Assembly (NCBI RefSeq): GCF_008629695.1
Contig: NZ_VWSH01000004.1
Span: 62,001 to 126,000 of the forward strand
Source of the DNA: Taibaiella lutea
GTDB taxonomy: Bacteria; Bacteroidota; Bacteroidia; Chitinophagales; Chitinophagaceae
Reading direction: 5' to 3'
DNA: 64,000 bases
Part shown: one piece after another, positions 1-8,750 of the stretch
Layout of the letters: each line of letters begins with the position of its first letter
Numbering within the stretch: the stretch's first letter is position 1
The notes under the pieces: model-generated
Told to the model about the DNA's origin: nothing
Database searches by the model: none
Seen by the model: the letters and a program-made list of their open reading frames with translations, nothing else
Translations under genes and position numbers: made by a program

Positions 1-179
1 ATAGAAATGAAAGAAGCAAATACAAGAAAAGTCCACCAGAGCAATTGTAATCTTGAATAACTGTAGGGTTTCGGTTTTACGGAAGTGGCATCGCAGATAA
101 TGCAAAATCTTTTTTGCAGCCATATTGCAAGGAAAAACAGGCATGCGAATACTATAACATAGATGAGGCGGGCGTCCAT
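1..179 (-). CDS. 5' part of an integral membrane protein (partial)
   Basis: On the minus strand an ATG at 179 opens a frame with no stop for 59 codons, running off the left edge. The peptide begins MDARLIYVIVFACLFF, giving a hydrophobic helix at about residues 5-20. It continues with a short Cys-containing polar stretch (CIICDATSVKPKP) and a second hydrophobic segment starting near YSYSRLQLLWW. The layout TM, basic loop, TM fits an inner-membrane protein. I do not recognise the family and the rest lies outside the window. It is divergent from msrA, about 260 bp away. Confidence 0.6.
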   Translation of the reverse strand, partial: MDARLIYVIVFACLFFLAIWLQKRFCIICDATSVKPKPYSYSRLQLLWWTFLVFASFIS

Positions 180-386
180 ATTGGTTTGGTTTGAATGGGT
201 TAGCGTGTTAGTTAAAGTTCTTATATCAAAAATATAAAATTCAATTGAATAACAAAATATTCCTTCGACTAAATCTTTGATCGTTCCTGCAATCTTTATA
301 CGGTTATGCTTTTACATAGCCTGAATGCTAATAATAACCTGAAACAAAAAATCAAATCTGGTCGTTGGTTGATTAATGACCTGTCC

Positions 387-417
387 TTGTCTGTTATCTG
401 TTTCAGGCTTACCTTTA
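387..417 (+). promoter_or_regulatory. Putative Bacteroidota-type promoter of msrA
   Basis: TTG at 387-389 and TACCTTTA at 410-417 are separated by 20 bp. This resembles the Bacteroidota consensus TTG-N19-TAnnTTTG with A replacing the last G. Transcription would start near 423, just before the msrA ATG at 439. Confidence 0.4.
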
Positions 418-438
418 TTGAAATAAACGGAATTGAAA

Positions 439-930
439 ATGAATAATGAAAAAGCCATTTTGGCCGGCGGTTGTTTTTGGGGAGTAGAAGAACTATTCAG
501 ACATCATCATGGTGTCATCTCAACAGTAGTGGGCTACACAGGCGGCGATGTGGCCAATGCAACTTATCAAAATCATGGAACACATGCTGAAGCAATAGAA
601 ATAGTTTTTGATCCGGCTCAGTTATCTTACCGGGCGCTTCTTGAATATTTCTTTCAGATACACGATCCTACCACCCGCAACAGGCAGGGGAATGACATTG
701 GTACTTCTTACCGTTCTGCTATATTTTATATGGATGAAACACAACGGGAAACTGCGAAGGATTTAATAGCAGAAATGGAGGCTTCCGGGAAATGGCCCGG
801 GAAAATAGTAACGGAAATCGTTCCTGCAACTGATTTCTGGAATGCCGAAGAAGAGCATCAGGACTACTTGCAAAAACATCCTTACGGATATACCTGCCAC
901 TTTGAAAGGCCCGACTGGAAATTAAGTTAA
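439..930 (+). CDS. msrA: Peptide-methionine (S)-S-oxide reductase MsrA
   Basis: Reduces the S-epimer of methionine sulfoxide in proteins and free methionine, a cytosolic oxidative-damage repair enzyme. The 163-residue product carries the active-site motif GGCFWG at residues 10-15 with the nucleophilic Cys12. It also has the family landmarks VGYTGG, the HAEAIEI strand and the [13 protein letters not shown] segment. The size suits a single-domain MsrA without a fused MsrB. A TTG two codons upstream is also open, but ATG at 439 gives the normal N-terminus. The stop is 18 bp before the following acetyltransferase, so the two are probably co-transcribed. Confidence 0.95.
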   Translation: MNNEKAILAGGCFWGVEELFRHHHGVISTVVGYTGGDVANATYQNHGTHAEAIEIVFDPAQLSYRALLEYFFQIHDPTTRNRQGNDIGTSYRSAIFYMDETQRETAKDLIAEMEASGKWPGKIVTEIVPATDFWNAEEEHQDYLQKHPYGYTCHFERPDWKLS

Positions 931-948
931 TTGCAATCTTATTGCTAA

Positions 949-1482
949 ATGGAAATACAACAAACCGATACACTGACATTAAGAAAAGCACATCTTTCTG
1001 AAAAAGCGATTATCTGGCAAATCCTGCAGGATGCCATCGAACAAAGAAAGCAAGAGGGCAGCAGGCAATGGCAGGATGGTTATCCCAATGAGCTTTCCAT
1101 TATTAATGATATGGAAAAAGGGTATGCTTATGTGCTTACGGAAAATGAAACGGTATTGGCTTATTCAGCCGTCATTTTCGATAAGGAACCGGCCTATGAA
1201 ATTATGGAAGGTAAATGGCTTTCTGATGGAGACTATCTGGTGGTACATAGGGTTGCCGTCTCCAGGCATGCAAAAGGAAAAGGCATTGCTACAAGGTTAT
1301 TCAGGCAACTGGAAAGCCTGTGCCTTCAAAAGCAGGTTTATAGTATAAAGGTTGATACCAATTTCGATAATATTCCCATGTTGAAAATACTGGATAGATT
1401 AGGTTATACCTATTGCGGGGAGGTTTATTTCAGAGGCGGCGCAAGAAAAGCTTTTGAGAAAGTATTGACTGAACAGCCATAA
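949..1482 (+). CDS. GNAT-family N-acetyltransferase
   Basis: A 177-residue protein with the GNAT fold. The acetyl-CoA binding motif A is visible as VHRVAVSRHAKGKGIATRLF at about residues 99-118 (R/Q-x-x-G-x-G/A type). It is followed by the motif B region, where a VDTNFDNIPMLKILDRLGY segment ends in YCGEVYFRGG. Proteins of this layout acetylate small amines, amino acids or protein N-termini; the substrate cannot be deduced. It follows msrA at 18 bp on the same strand and ends just before a 19-bp-stem hairpin, which fits a two-gene transcript. Confidence 0.85.
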   Translation: MEIQQTDTLTLRKAHLSEKAIIWQILQDAIEQRKQEGSRQWQDGYPNELSIINDMEKGYAYVLTENETVLAYSAVIFDKEPAYEIMEGKWLSDGDYLVVHRVAVSRHAKGKGIATRLFRQLESLCLQKQVYSIKVDTNFDNIPMLKILDRLGYTYCGEVYFRGGARKAFEKVLTEQP

Positions 1483-1502
1483 ACAAGCTATGATTGAACC
1501 TA

Positions 1503-1544
1503 AAACATTAATGACATTGCCCGCAGGCAATGTCATTAATGTTT
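1503..1544. terminator. Bidirectional hairpin between convergent genes
   Basis: A perfect 19-bp stem (left arm 1503-1521, right arm 1526-1544) with the tetraloop CGCA lies between the ends of the acetyltransferase and the HxlR gene. The outer ends of the arms are AT-rich, but there is no long T-run. It is probably a bidirectional terminator. Confidence 0.6.
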
Positions 1545-1592
1545 CTGAATAAAACTAATCAGGAGAACCTAACCTTTCCATTCCCACTTTAA

Positions 1593-1949
1593 TCAACGCT
1601 CCTTCCTGATCTTATCACGATGCATTGTGCCCCACTTAACCAGCGAAATCAACACATCACTTAATGTTGAAGCATATTCCGTAAGTTTATATTCAACAAT
1701 AACCGGGCTTTTGGTGTGAATTATCCGGACGACAAAACCATTTAGTTCCAGGTCTTTTAATTCATTGGACAGTACGCGTGCCGAAATACCTGTAACTGTC
1801 CTTTGCAACTCATTGAACCGCTTATCTCCTTCGCTCAATGCAGCTATTACGCGTAGCTTCCATTTCCCGCCGATAACATAAAGCGCGTCATCTATTGCAC
1901 CAACAGAACTAATGCACTCTTTTGAATTATATTTTATTTTGTCATTCAT
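1593..1949 (-). CDS. HxlR-family winged-helix regulator
   Basis: 118 residues with the hallmarks of the HxlR (DUF24) family: an N-terminal Cys13 followed by the helix ending in VIGGKWKLRVIAAL, then the recognition helix region RFNELQRTVTGISARVLSNE and the wing VVRIIHTKSPVIVEYKLTEYA. Many family members sense electrophiles, quinones or hypochlorite through the conserved N-terminal Cys and control a divergent oxidoreductase gene. Here the divergent neighbour is an azoreductase, and a perfect 28-bp palindrome lies between the two genes. Autoregulation and control of the azoreductase are the natural inference. Confidence 0.9.
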   Translation of the reverse strand: MNDKIKYNSKECISSVGAIDDALYVIGGKWKLRVIAALSEGDKRFNELQRTVTGISARVLSNELKDLELNGFVVRIIHTKSPVIVEYKLTEYASTLSDVLISLVKWGTMHRDKIRKER

Positions 1950-1972
1950 ATCTATTTGTAATTAAATAACTA

Positions 1973-2000
1973 AACAAAAGGTTAGCGCTAACCTTTTGTT
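1973..2000. promoter_or_regulatory. 28-bp perfect palindrome, probable HxlR operator
   Basis: The half-site AACAAAAGGTTAGC (1973-1986) is followed at once by its exact reverse complement (1987-2000). The palindrome sits 23 bp upstream of the HxlR start codon and 31 bp upstream of the TAnnTTTG element of the divergent azoreductase. That placement suits an operator controlling both genes. Binding by this HxlR protein is inferred. Confidence 0.7.
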
Positions 2001-2030
2001 CACTACTAAACTTTAATTACCAAATGTAGA

Positions 2031-2038
2031 TAGTTTTG
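2031..2038 (+). promoter_or_regulatory. -7 element of the azoreductase promoter
   Basis: TAGTTTTG matches TAnnTTTG exactly and lies 25 bp before the ATG at 2064. No clear -33 TTG is seen at the ideal spacing; the palindrome at 1973-2000 ends just upstream of where it would be. Confidence 0.5.
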
Positions 2039-2063
2039 CCGACATAAAAAATCAACAAACAAA

Positions 2064-2666
2064 ATGAAAAAGATATTGCACATTATTTCCAGTCCCAGAG
2101 CGGATAATTCTTTCAGTATTAAACTTGGAAATGCCATCGTAGATAAAATAAAACAGGAATATCCCGGCAGCAGTACAAACGAGGTTAATCTCGTCGAGCA
2201 TCAATTTCCGCATCTGGAAGAATCCCATCTTACTTCTTTCTTTACACCTGAAGAAAACAGGACGGCAGAACATGCGGAACTAATCAGGCATTCCGATCAA
2301 TCTATTGCTGATATAAAAGATGCTGACATTATTGTAATCGGAGCGCCTGTTTATAATTTCAGCATCCATTCTACTTTAAAGGCCTGGATTGACCATATTG
2401 TACGCGCAGGTATTACATTTAAATATGATGAAAACGGCCCTCATGGCTTATTGAACGGTAAAAAAGTCTATGTGGCAATTGCTTCGGGTGGTGTTTTTTC
2501 CGAAGGCCCGTTAAAACCTATTGACTATGTGGAACCTTATTTAAAAACAATTTTAAGTTTCATCGGACTTTCAGACATCACTTTTTTCCGTGTAGAAGGA
2601 GTGATGATGCCTGATTTAAAAGATAATGCTCTGGAAAAGGCAATCAGCAATATACATCTGAATTAG
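2064..2666 (+). CDS. azoR: FMN-dependent NADH-azoreductase / quinone reductase (AzoR-like)
   Basis: A 200-residue flavodoxin-fold oxidoreductase. The FMN-phosphate loop is seen as ISSPRADNSFSIKLG at residues 8-22. Family motifs GAPVYNFSIHSTLKAWIDH (about 94-112) and ASGGVFSEGP (about 141-150) follow. These enzymes reduce azo dyes and quinones by two-electron transfer with NAD(P)H and protect against electrophiles. The gene is divergent from an HxlR regulator with a palindromic operator between them, the classic arrangement of a quinone-responsive switch. It ends before a hairpin shared with the convergent glycosylase gene. Confidence 0.9.
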   Translation: MKKILHIISSPRADNSFSIKLGNAIVDKIKQEYPGSSTNEVNLVEHQFPHLEESHLTSFFTPEENRTAEHAELIRHSDQSIADIKDADIIVIGAPVYNFSIHSTLKAWIDHIVRAGITFKYDENGPHGLLNGKKVYVAIASGGVFSEGPLKPIDYVEPYLKTILSFIGLSDITFFRVEGVMMPDLKDNALEKAISNIHLN

Positions 2667-2691
2667 TGGCAGGTTTAGAATATTAAAATAT

Positions 2692-2731
2692 AAAAAGCGA
2701 AACTCATTACTTGAAATGGTTTTCGCTTTTT
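2692..2731. terminator. Bidirectional terminator
   Basis: An 11-bp stem (AAAAAGCGAAA at 2692-2702, TTTCGCTTTTT at 2721-2731) has T-runs on both strands and lies between the convergent azoreductase and DNA glycosylase genes. Confidence 0.7.
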
Positions 2732-2796
2732 TGTATATAAATCCTTTCGTAGGAAGATTGCACAGGTAATGAAATAATTCCGGTTATTAAGTCAAA

Positions 2797-3420
2797 TTAT
2801 AATCCTTTTACAGGACGGCTTACATAAATATTATCCCTTATGTAAAACCGCCAGGGTAATAAAGCATCTTCACCGGCATAATCAATACCGATACGCGGGC
2901 ATGCCACAATTTGTTTCTTATTTAAAGGATAGCTTACGTCTTCAATCCAGATAATGTCGCCATTAAGGTCCATTGCATTAATATCTCTGTCAACACCCAA
3001 TGCCTGTGATAATGCGCCCGGGCCTTTTGTAATATTGGATTTCAAAACGGTCATATTCCTTCTTTGCAGCATAATATCTATGCCCGTAGTCGGTTCAATG
3101 GCTCTTATTAAAACCGCATGCGGTGTATCTTTCGGGCCCGTAATTACATTCAGCAGTGAGTGAATGCCATAACACAAATAGACATAGGTTATGCCTCCAT
3201 CCTCAAACATGGTTTTGGTGCGGTTGGTAAATCTGCCATTATAAGCATGTGAGGCTTTATCGGTTATACCCATATAAGCTTCCGTTTCTACAATAATGCC
3301 CGCTGTAACATTACCATTTATATTAGTTGATATTTGTTTGCCAAGCAAGCTTTTTGCAATACTTATTACATCTTCACTTTGATAAAAGTGCAATGGCAAT
3401 TTTCGTTTTTCCTCATGCAT
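2797..3420 (-). CDS. 3-methyladenine DNA glycosylase (AAG/MPG family)
   Basis: 207 residues, the usual size of the bacterial AAG family. The monofunctional glycosylase excises alkylated purines such as 3-methyladenine and hypoxanthine, opening base-excision repair. Diagnostic segments are IIVETEAYMG (about 42-51, the Glu that activates water), DKASHAYNGRFTNRTKTMFE and the YVYLCYGIHSLLNVIT strand (about 79-94) whose Tyr intercalates into DNA. The TKGPGALSQALGV stretch is also typical. It is monocistronic, convergent with the azoreductase and divergent from the signalling operon. Confidence 0.93.
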   Translation of the reverse strand: MHEEKRKLPLHFYQSEDVISIAKSLLGKQISTNINGNVTAGIIVETEAYMGITDKASHAYNGRFTNRTKTMFEDGGITYVYLCYGIHSLLNVITGPKDTPHAVLIRAIEPTTGIDIMLQRRNMTVLKSNITKGPGALSQALGVDRDINAMDLNGDIIWIEDVSYPLNKKQIVACPRIGIDYAGEDALLPWRFYIRDNIYVSRPVKGL

Positions 3421-3574
3421 AACCGGAATATATTTATTTTGGGCGCCCTAAATTAAGAAGTTCCCTTTTGTTTATCTGAAGAAAAATTTTCTGAAAATAA
3501 CTGCAATAATGCAACAATTCGGGCTCATATTTGTATACATTTTAATTGGCTTTAAAACCTTGTGAATAAACTTG

Positions 3575-3604
3575 TTGGAATTCTTAAAATAAGCAATAAT
3601 TTTA
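3575..3604 (+). promoter_or_regulatory. Putative promoter of the 3.6-10.1 kb signalling operon
   Basis: TTG at 3575-3577, 19 bp, then TAATTTTA at 3597-3604: the spacing is exactly that of the Bacteroidota promoter, with A for the final G. The first start codon follows at 3632. Confidence 0.5.
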
Positions 3605-3631
3605 CGAAGCCAACTTACTGACCAAACATTT

Positions 3632-4759
3632 ATGATCTTAATTGTAGATGACAAAATTGAAAACATTACAGCCTTAAAAAAAGTTCTGGAATCGCACAAC
3701 TTTGTCGTAGATACCGCCCTTTCAGGACAAGAAGCCTTGAAGAAAATACTCAGACAATCTTATCAATTGATCATTTTGGATGTTCAGATGCCGGATATGG
3801 ATGGCTTTGAGGTTGCCGAATCAATTTCGGGATTTAGTAAAACCAATGATATTCCCATCATATTTCTCTCTGCCGTTAACATCAGTAAGGAATTTATTAC
3901 AAAAGGATATGCCTCCGGCGGGCACGATTATCTCGTGAAGCCATTTGATCCCGATATTCTTGTATTAAAAATAAGGACATTTATTAAGTTATATGAGCAA
4001 ACTTTGGAGCTGTCTAAAATGCAGCAGGTGCTTATTGACGAAATTGAACAACGTAAAAGAGCTGAACAGAAAAAGGACGAATTTTTGAGTATTGCAAGCC
4101 ATGAATTAAAAACGCCGCTTACATCCGTTAAAGGCTATATACAATTGGCTGAAATGTCTGTTCAGAGCAATGAAAAAGAAAATGCCCTCAATTTTATTAA
4201 CCGTTCCTCTAATCAGCTCAAAAAGCTGGATACATTAATTACCGAATTGCTTGATATTTCAAAAATGACAACAGGAAACCTGGAATATCATTTTGCGGAT
4301 TTTAATTTTGAGCCTTTTCTTGATAATGTAATAGATGTTATACTCCGTTCCAATCCCGGCCGGAATATTATCCGGAGCGGATATGCCGATTTTTTCATTA
4401 ACGGTGACGAATTCAGGCTGGAGCAAGTGCTGCTCAATTATCTTTCCAATGCCATTAAATACTCCACGGAACCGCATCCCATTTTAATTCATGTAGAAAC
4501 CACAGATTCCAATGAAGTTAAAGTGAGTGTAAGAGATAGCGGTATAGGTATCAGCAAAGCCGATCAATCCAATCTGTTCGGTAAGTTTTACAGGGCGGTA
4601 CAATCTTCCAGCAAATATCAGGGCTTTGGTATGGGGTTGTATATTTGTGCCGAAATTATTGAAAAACATGGCGGGACCTACGGTGTGGAAAGTGAGCCGG
4701 ATAAAGGTTCCACCTTTCATTTCACATTGCCTTTAACCAACAAAAACCATAATCATTAA
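3632..4759 (+). CDS. Response regulator-histidine kinase fusion (REC-HisKA-HATPase)
   Basis: 375 residues. An N-terminal receiver (1-120) has the acidic pair D6-D7, phospho-acceptor D50 in LIILDVQMPDMDG and conserved K103 in YLVKPFD. A short helical linker (120-148) leads to the DHp helix with H157 in ASHELKTP. The ATPase domain follows, with N-box LSNAIKYS, G1 box VRDSGIGIS and G2 box GFGMGLYI. There is no sensor or membrane segment, so the kinase probably takes its input through its own receiver. It is the first gene of a tight operon; the next gene starts 12 bp downstream. Confidence 0.92.
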   Translation: MILIVDDKIENITALKKVLESHNFVVDTALSGQEALKKILRQSYQLIILDVQMPDMDGFEVAESISGFSKTNDIPIIFLSAVNISKEFITKGYASGGHDYLVKPFDPDILVLKIRTFIKLYEQTLELSKMQQVLIDEIEQRKRAEQKKDEFLSIASHELKTPLTSVKGYIQLAEMSVQSNEKENALNFINRSSNQLKKLDTLITELLDISKMTTGNLEYHFADFNFEPFLDNVIDVILRSNPGRNIIRSGYADFFINGDEFRLEQVLLNYLSNAIKYSTEPHPILIHVETTDSNEVKVSVRDSGIGISKADQSNLFGKFYRAVQSSSKYQGFGMGLYICAEIIEKHGGTYGVESEPDKGSTFHFTLPLTNKNHNH

Positions 4760-4771
4760 GCCAAATATCTG

Positions 4772-7700
4772 ATGATCTCTCAATCGAACAATAACCTGAA
4801 AACGGGTTTCGGGCTTTCCATTTCCCTGCTGATTATAAGTTCCATCGTCTCCTTGTTCTGCATCCAGAGTTTATTGGATAGCTCACAATGGGTGCGCCAT
4901 ACCAACGAAGTGAAAAACACATTGGAAAATGTGTTGTCTTCTATGAAAGATGCGGAAACCGGACAACGTGGCTATTTGCTGACCGGTAATGATGAATTTT
5001 TGGATCCCTTTAAAGGTTCCTATGAAACCGCCAATATAAATATTCAGAGAGTAAGGAGCCTGACTGTTGACAATGCTATCCAGCAAAAATCTGCCGTCAA
5101 CCTTAAAAGCCTTGTCACTACTCAGATGTATAAGCTTCAATCAATAATTGACAAAAAGAAAAATGGAGATTCTGTGTCATTTAATGATCTTCTGGTGGGC
5201 AGGATTTATATGGATAGCGTGAGAAGGCAAGTTAAAATAATGAATGATGAAGAGAGTAAGCTTTTGGAAGTAAGAATTGCTTCACAACGTCGTTATGCCA
5301 CTTTTACTCCGGTAGTTATTTTCATTGCCGCATTATTGGCAATTATTATTTCTATTGTATTCTACAGGCGTGCCGTCAAAGATTTAAAAGCAAGAATCAA
5401 ATTACAGGCAAGCCTTGAAGCTAAAGATAAAGAAACGGTAGATCGTATTAACGCCATTCAAAATATTGCTTCTCAGATTTCAAGTGGTGATTATACCATT
5501 CGTCTGGATGACGAACAAAAGGATAATCTGGGCGACCTCTCCGTTTCTTTAAATAAAATGGCAGATTCCCTTTCTTATTCCTTCAATAAATTATCAGACA
5601 ATGAATGGCTGCAAAGAGGCGTAGCATTGCTGAATGATAAAATGGTAGGCGAAAAGGATTTGAATGTACTGACCCAGCAGATTGTTGAATTTACAGCAGA
5701 ATATACCGGTAGCCATGTCGGCGCTTTTTATTTGCATGAAAAAGGCGCATTGGTACTGCATGGCGGTTATGCTTTAATGGATTCCACCAAAACAGAAATA
5801 CCGTTGGGTGAGGGAATTGTAGGACAGGTGATGTCAAGCGGAAAAGAAATTATAATTCAGAATATAGATCCCGATTATGTTACAATTAGTTACGGCATCG
5901 GAAATATCAGGCCGAAAATGGTGGCGGCATTTCCGGTTTATTTTGAAACCGAGAAAATCGGCGTATTGGAATTGGCTTCCATGAATGCCCTTACAGAAAG
6001 GGAACAGATATTCTTGAAGTCCGTTGTTGAAAATATAGGCAATGCAATTCAGGCTGCTATTAATCACAAAAAACTTCAGGAATTACTGGAAGAAACACAG
6101 GCTCAATCAGAAGAACTGCAGGCACAGCACAGCGAGCTTGAAAATATGAATGCCGAACTGGAAGCTCATACCCAAAAGCTTCAGACATCTGAAGAAGAGC
6201 TGCGCGTACAGCAGGAAGAATTGCAGCAAAGCAATTTTGAGCTGGAAGAGCGGAACCGGATTATTAATGATCGTAACGAAGAAATTGTAAAGAAAGCGGC
6301 GGAACTGGAGCAAAGCACCAGATATAAATCGGAGTTTATGGCCAATATGAGCCATGAGCTCAGGACACCATTGAATTCTATCCTCTTGCTGTCGAGATAC
6401 CTTTATGAAAATTCGGAGAAAAACCTGAGCGAAGATCAGATGGAATCGGCTAAGGTAATTTTCAATTCAGGTAATGGGTTGTTGGAACTCATCAACGAGC
6501 TGTTGGATCTTTCGAAGATTGAAGCGGGCAAGATGGAATTGGATTATTCACAAATATCCGTTAGAGAAATTGTTTCCAATACCAAAAGCTTATTCCTGCC
6601 GCTTGCCAAAGAAAAAGGAATTGAGCTGAAATTTGCAGACGAAACGACTCAGGGTTTGCTGATGGAAACCGATAAGATGAAATTGGATCAGATTATTAAA
6701 AACCTTATTTCCAATGCCATTAAATTTACGGCTAAAGGCAGCGTTACTTTGAAGATCAATGAAATTGAAGGAAAGAACAATTTTATGGAATTTTCTGTAA
6801 TAGATACAGGTGTCGGTATTCCGAATGATAAGTTATCACTGGTTTTTGAGGCATTTACACAAGCAGATGGTTCTACTAAAAGAAAATACGGCGGTACAGG
6901 TCTGGGGCTTTCCATCAGCCGTCAGCTGGCAAGATTATTAGGTGGTGAAATTACGGTTACCAGTGAAGTAGGGCAAGGTAGTGCTTTTGTGCTGATTGTA
7001 CCTAAAGTACCCGTTTCATTGGAAGATATCAAAGAAGAGGAATTTATTTTACAGGCCAAAGCGCTTAAAGAGGCAGAAGAAGAACGTTTGCGTAAGTCAA
7101 AGTCAAGGAATGTTGTGGAAGTAATTCCGGAAGATGTAGATGATGACAGAAATGATATTCATGATGGTGATAAAATCATTTTGATTGTAGAGGATGACAC
7201 AGGATTTGCAAAAGCATTGATGCAATTTGCAAAAAAAGCAAGTTATAAATGTATTATAGCCGTCAGAGGTGATGACGCAGTTCGCCTTGCAAAGAAATAT
7301 ACGCCCAATGCAATTTTACTGGATATACAGCTGCCGGTTATGGATGGTTGGGAAGTAATGAATGAATTGAAATCCAATGCTGAAACAAGGCATATTCCTG
7401 TACATATTATGTCCTCAATGGAGGCTAAGCGGGAAAGCAGGTTGCAGGGTGCGGTTGACTTCATCAACAAGCCGATAGCCTTTGAGCAAATGCGTCAGAT
7501 GTTTGGAAAGATAGAGGCTGCATTGAATAAAAATCCGAAACGCGTTTTGATTGTTGAAGAAAATCCGAAACATGCTAAGGCGCTTTCTTATTTCCTGGAA
7601 AGTTATAATGTAACAGCAAGCATTGAGCATACCGTTAATGAAAGTGTACAGACCTTACAGAATAAAGATGTGGATTGCGTGATACTGGATATGGGGCTGC

Positions 7701-8350
7701 CCGATAAGACTTCTTATGAAACACTGGAAGTAATAAAAGCTACACCGGGCCTTGAAGACATTCCTATTATTGTTTTTACGGGTAAAAATTTATCACACCT
7801 GGAAGAAAGCCGCATCAGGCAATATGCCGATTCCATTGTGGTAAAGACCGCACATTCCTATCAACGGATTTTAGATGAAGTAGCATTATTCCTTCATCTG
7901 ATTGAACAGAATAAAGTGAAAATGAAGCATTCGGAACGTTTCGACCACATGAACGATATTCTTCAGGGCAAGACTATTTTGGTGGCAGATGATGACGTGC
8001 GTAATATTTTCTCATTAACAAAAGCGCTTGAAAAACATCAGGTAAAAGTAATTACAGCTACTGATGGTACAGAAGCATTGGACCAGCTGGAACGAAACTC
8101 GCATGTCGATATCGTGCTTATGGATATGATGATGCCTCAGATGGACGGATATGAAACCACAACCAAAATACGCAACAATCCAAAGTATAAAAACATTCCG
8201 GTTATTGCCGTAACAGCAAAAGCAATGCTCGGCGATCGCGAAAAATGCATAGCAGCGGGCGCGTCCGATTATATTTCCAAACCTGTAGATCAGGATCAAT
8301 TGGTTTCTTTATTGAGGGTTTGGCTTTACGATAAACAAGGCAATTCATAG
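4772..8350 (+). CDS. Large hybrid sensor kinase: CHASE3-HAMP-GAF-HisKA-HATPase-REC-REC-REC
   Basis: 1192 residues. A first membrane helix lies at about 13-33 and an extracytoplasmic CHASE3-type helical sensor (with DAETGQRGYLLTG) at about 38-175. A second membrane helix is near 177-197. A HAMP-like region (ISSGDYTIRL) and a GAF domain (about 290-425) follow, then a Gln/Glu-rich coiled coil. The DHp domain has the His in MSHELRTPLNS (about residue 527), and the ATPase has boxes SNAIKF and GTGLGLSIS. Three receivers follow, with acceptors in LLDIQLPVMDG, VILDMGLP and LMDMMMPQMDG. The middle receiver has degenerate loops (VEENP at the acidic pair, VVKTAHS without Pro). The multi-receiver tail suggests a branched phosphorelay with the REC proteins encoded beside it. 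Confidence 0.92.
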   Translation: MISQSNNNLKTGFGLSISLLIISSIVSLFCIQSLLDSSQWVRHTNEVKNTLENVLSSMKDAETGQRGYLLTGNDEFLDPFKGSYETANINIQRVRSLTVDNAIQQKSAVNLKSLVTTQMYKLQSIIDKKKNGDSVSFNDLLVGRIYMDSVRRQVKIMNDEESKLLEVRIASQRRYATFTPVVIFIAALLAIIISIVFYRRAVKDLKARIKLQASLEAKDKETVDRINAIQNIASQISSGDYTIRLDDEQKDNLGDLSVSLNKMADSLSYSFNKLSDNEWLQRGVALLNDKMVGEKDLNVLTQQIVEFTAEYTGSHVGAFYLHEKGALVLHGGYALMDSTKTEIPLGEGIVGQVMSSGKEIIIQNIDPDYVTISYGIGNIRPKMVAAFPVYFETEKIGVLELASMNALTEREQIFLKSVVENIGNAIQAAINHKKLQELLEETQAQSEELQAQHSELENMNAELEAHTQKLQTSEEELRVQQEELQQSNFELEERNRIINDRNEEIVKKAAELEQSTRYKSEFMANMSHELRTPLNSILLLSRYLYENSEKNLSEDQMESAKVIFNSGNGLLELINELLDLSKIEAGKMELDYSQISVREIVSNTKSLFLPLAKEKGIELKFADETTQGLLMETDKMKLDQIIKNLISNAIKFTAKGSVTLKINEIEGKNNFMEFSVIDTGVGIPNDKLSLVFEAFTQADGSTKRKYGGTGLGLSISRQLARLLGGEITVTSEVGQGSAFVLIVPKVPVSLEDIKEEEFILQAKALKEAEEERLRKSKSRNVVEVIPEDVDDDRNDIHDGDKIILIVEDDTGFAKALMQFAKKASYKCIIAVRGDDAVRLAKKYTPNAILLDIQLPVMDGWEVMNELKSNAETRHIPVHIMSSMEAKRESRLQGAVDFINKPIAFEQMRQMFGKIEAALNKNPKRVLIVEENPKHAKALSYFLESYNVTASIEHTVNESVQTLQNKDVDCVILDMGLPDKTSYETLEVIKATPGLEDIPIIVFTGKNLSHLEESRIRQYADSIVVKTAHSYQRILDEVALFLHLIEQNKVKMKHSERFDHMNDILQGKTILVADDDVRNIFSLTKALEKHQVKVITATDGTEALDQLERNSHVDIVLMDMMMPQMDGYETTTKIRNNPKYKNIPVIAVTAKAMLGDREKCIAAGASDYISKPVDQDQLVSLLRVWLYDKQGNS

Positions 8351-8356
8351 CGTAAA

Positions 8357-8734
8357 ATGACAACAGAGAAAAAGGTAATTCTTATAATTGATGACGATGC
8401 AAGAAATATATTTGCATTAAGTTTAGTATTGAGATCAAAAGGTTACAGCGTTGTTTCCGCTTCGGATGCTGAAACAGGCATTATGATTTTAAAAGAAAAC
8501 AATCTGGTAGGTATTGCGTTGTTAGATATGATGATGCCTGAAATGGACGGTTACCAGGCCTTGCAGGTTATAAGAAACACAGAAGGAATAAAAGATTTTC
8601 CCGTTATTGCAGTTACGGCGCAAGCCATGAAGGGTGATAAGGAAAGGTGCCTCGAAGCAGGTGCTACCGATTATATTTCAAAGCCAATCAACATGGACGA
8701 GTTGGAAGCCAAGTTGAAACAATTTTTAATCTGA
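8357..8734 (+). CDS. Single-domain response regulator
   Basis: 125 residues consisting only of a receiver: acidic pair in IIDDDARN, acceptor Asp in ALLDMMMPEMDG, Thr/Ala switch in AVTAQAMKG and Lys in YISKPIN. It closely resembles the third receiver of the preceding hybrid kinase, suggesting a duplicated receiver that shuttles phosphate between kinases. It starts 6 bp after the kinase stop and is followed 16 bp later by cheR. Confidence 0.92.
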   Translation: MTTEKKVILIIDDDARNIFALSLVLRSKGYSVVSASDAETGIMILKENNLVGIALLDMMMPEMDGYQALQVIRNTEGIKDFPVIAVTAQAMKGDKERCLEAGATDYISKPINMDELEAKLKQFLI

Positions 8735-8750
8735 GATGAAATAAATTTAG

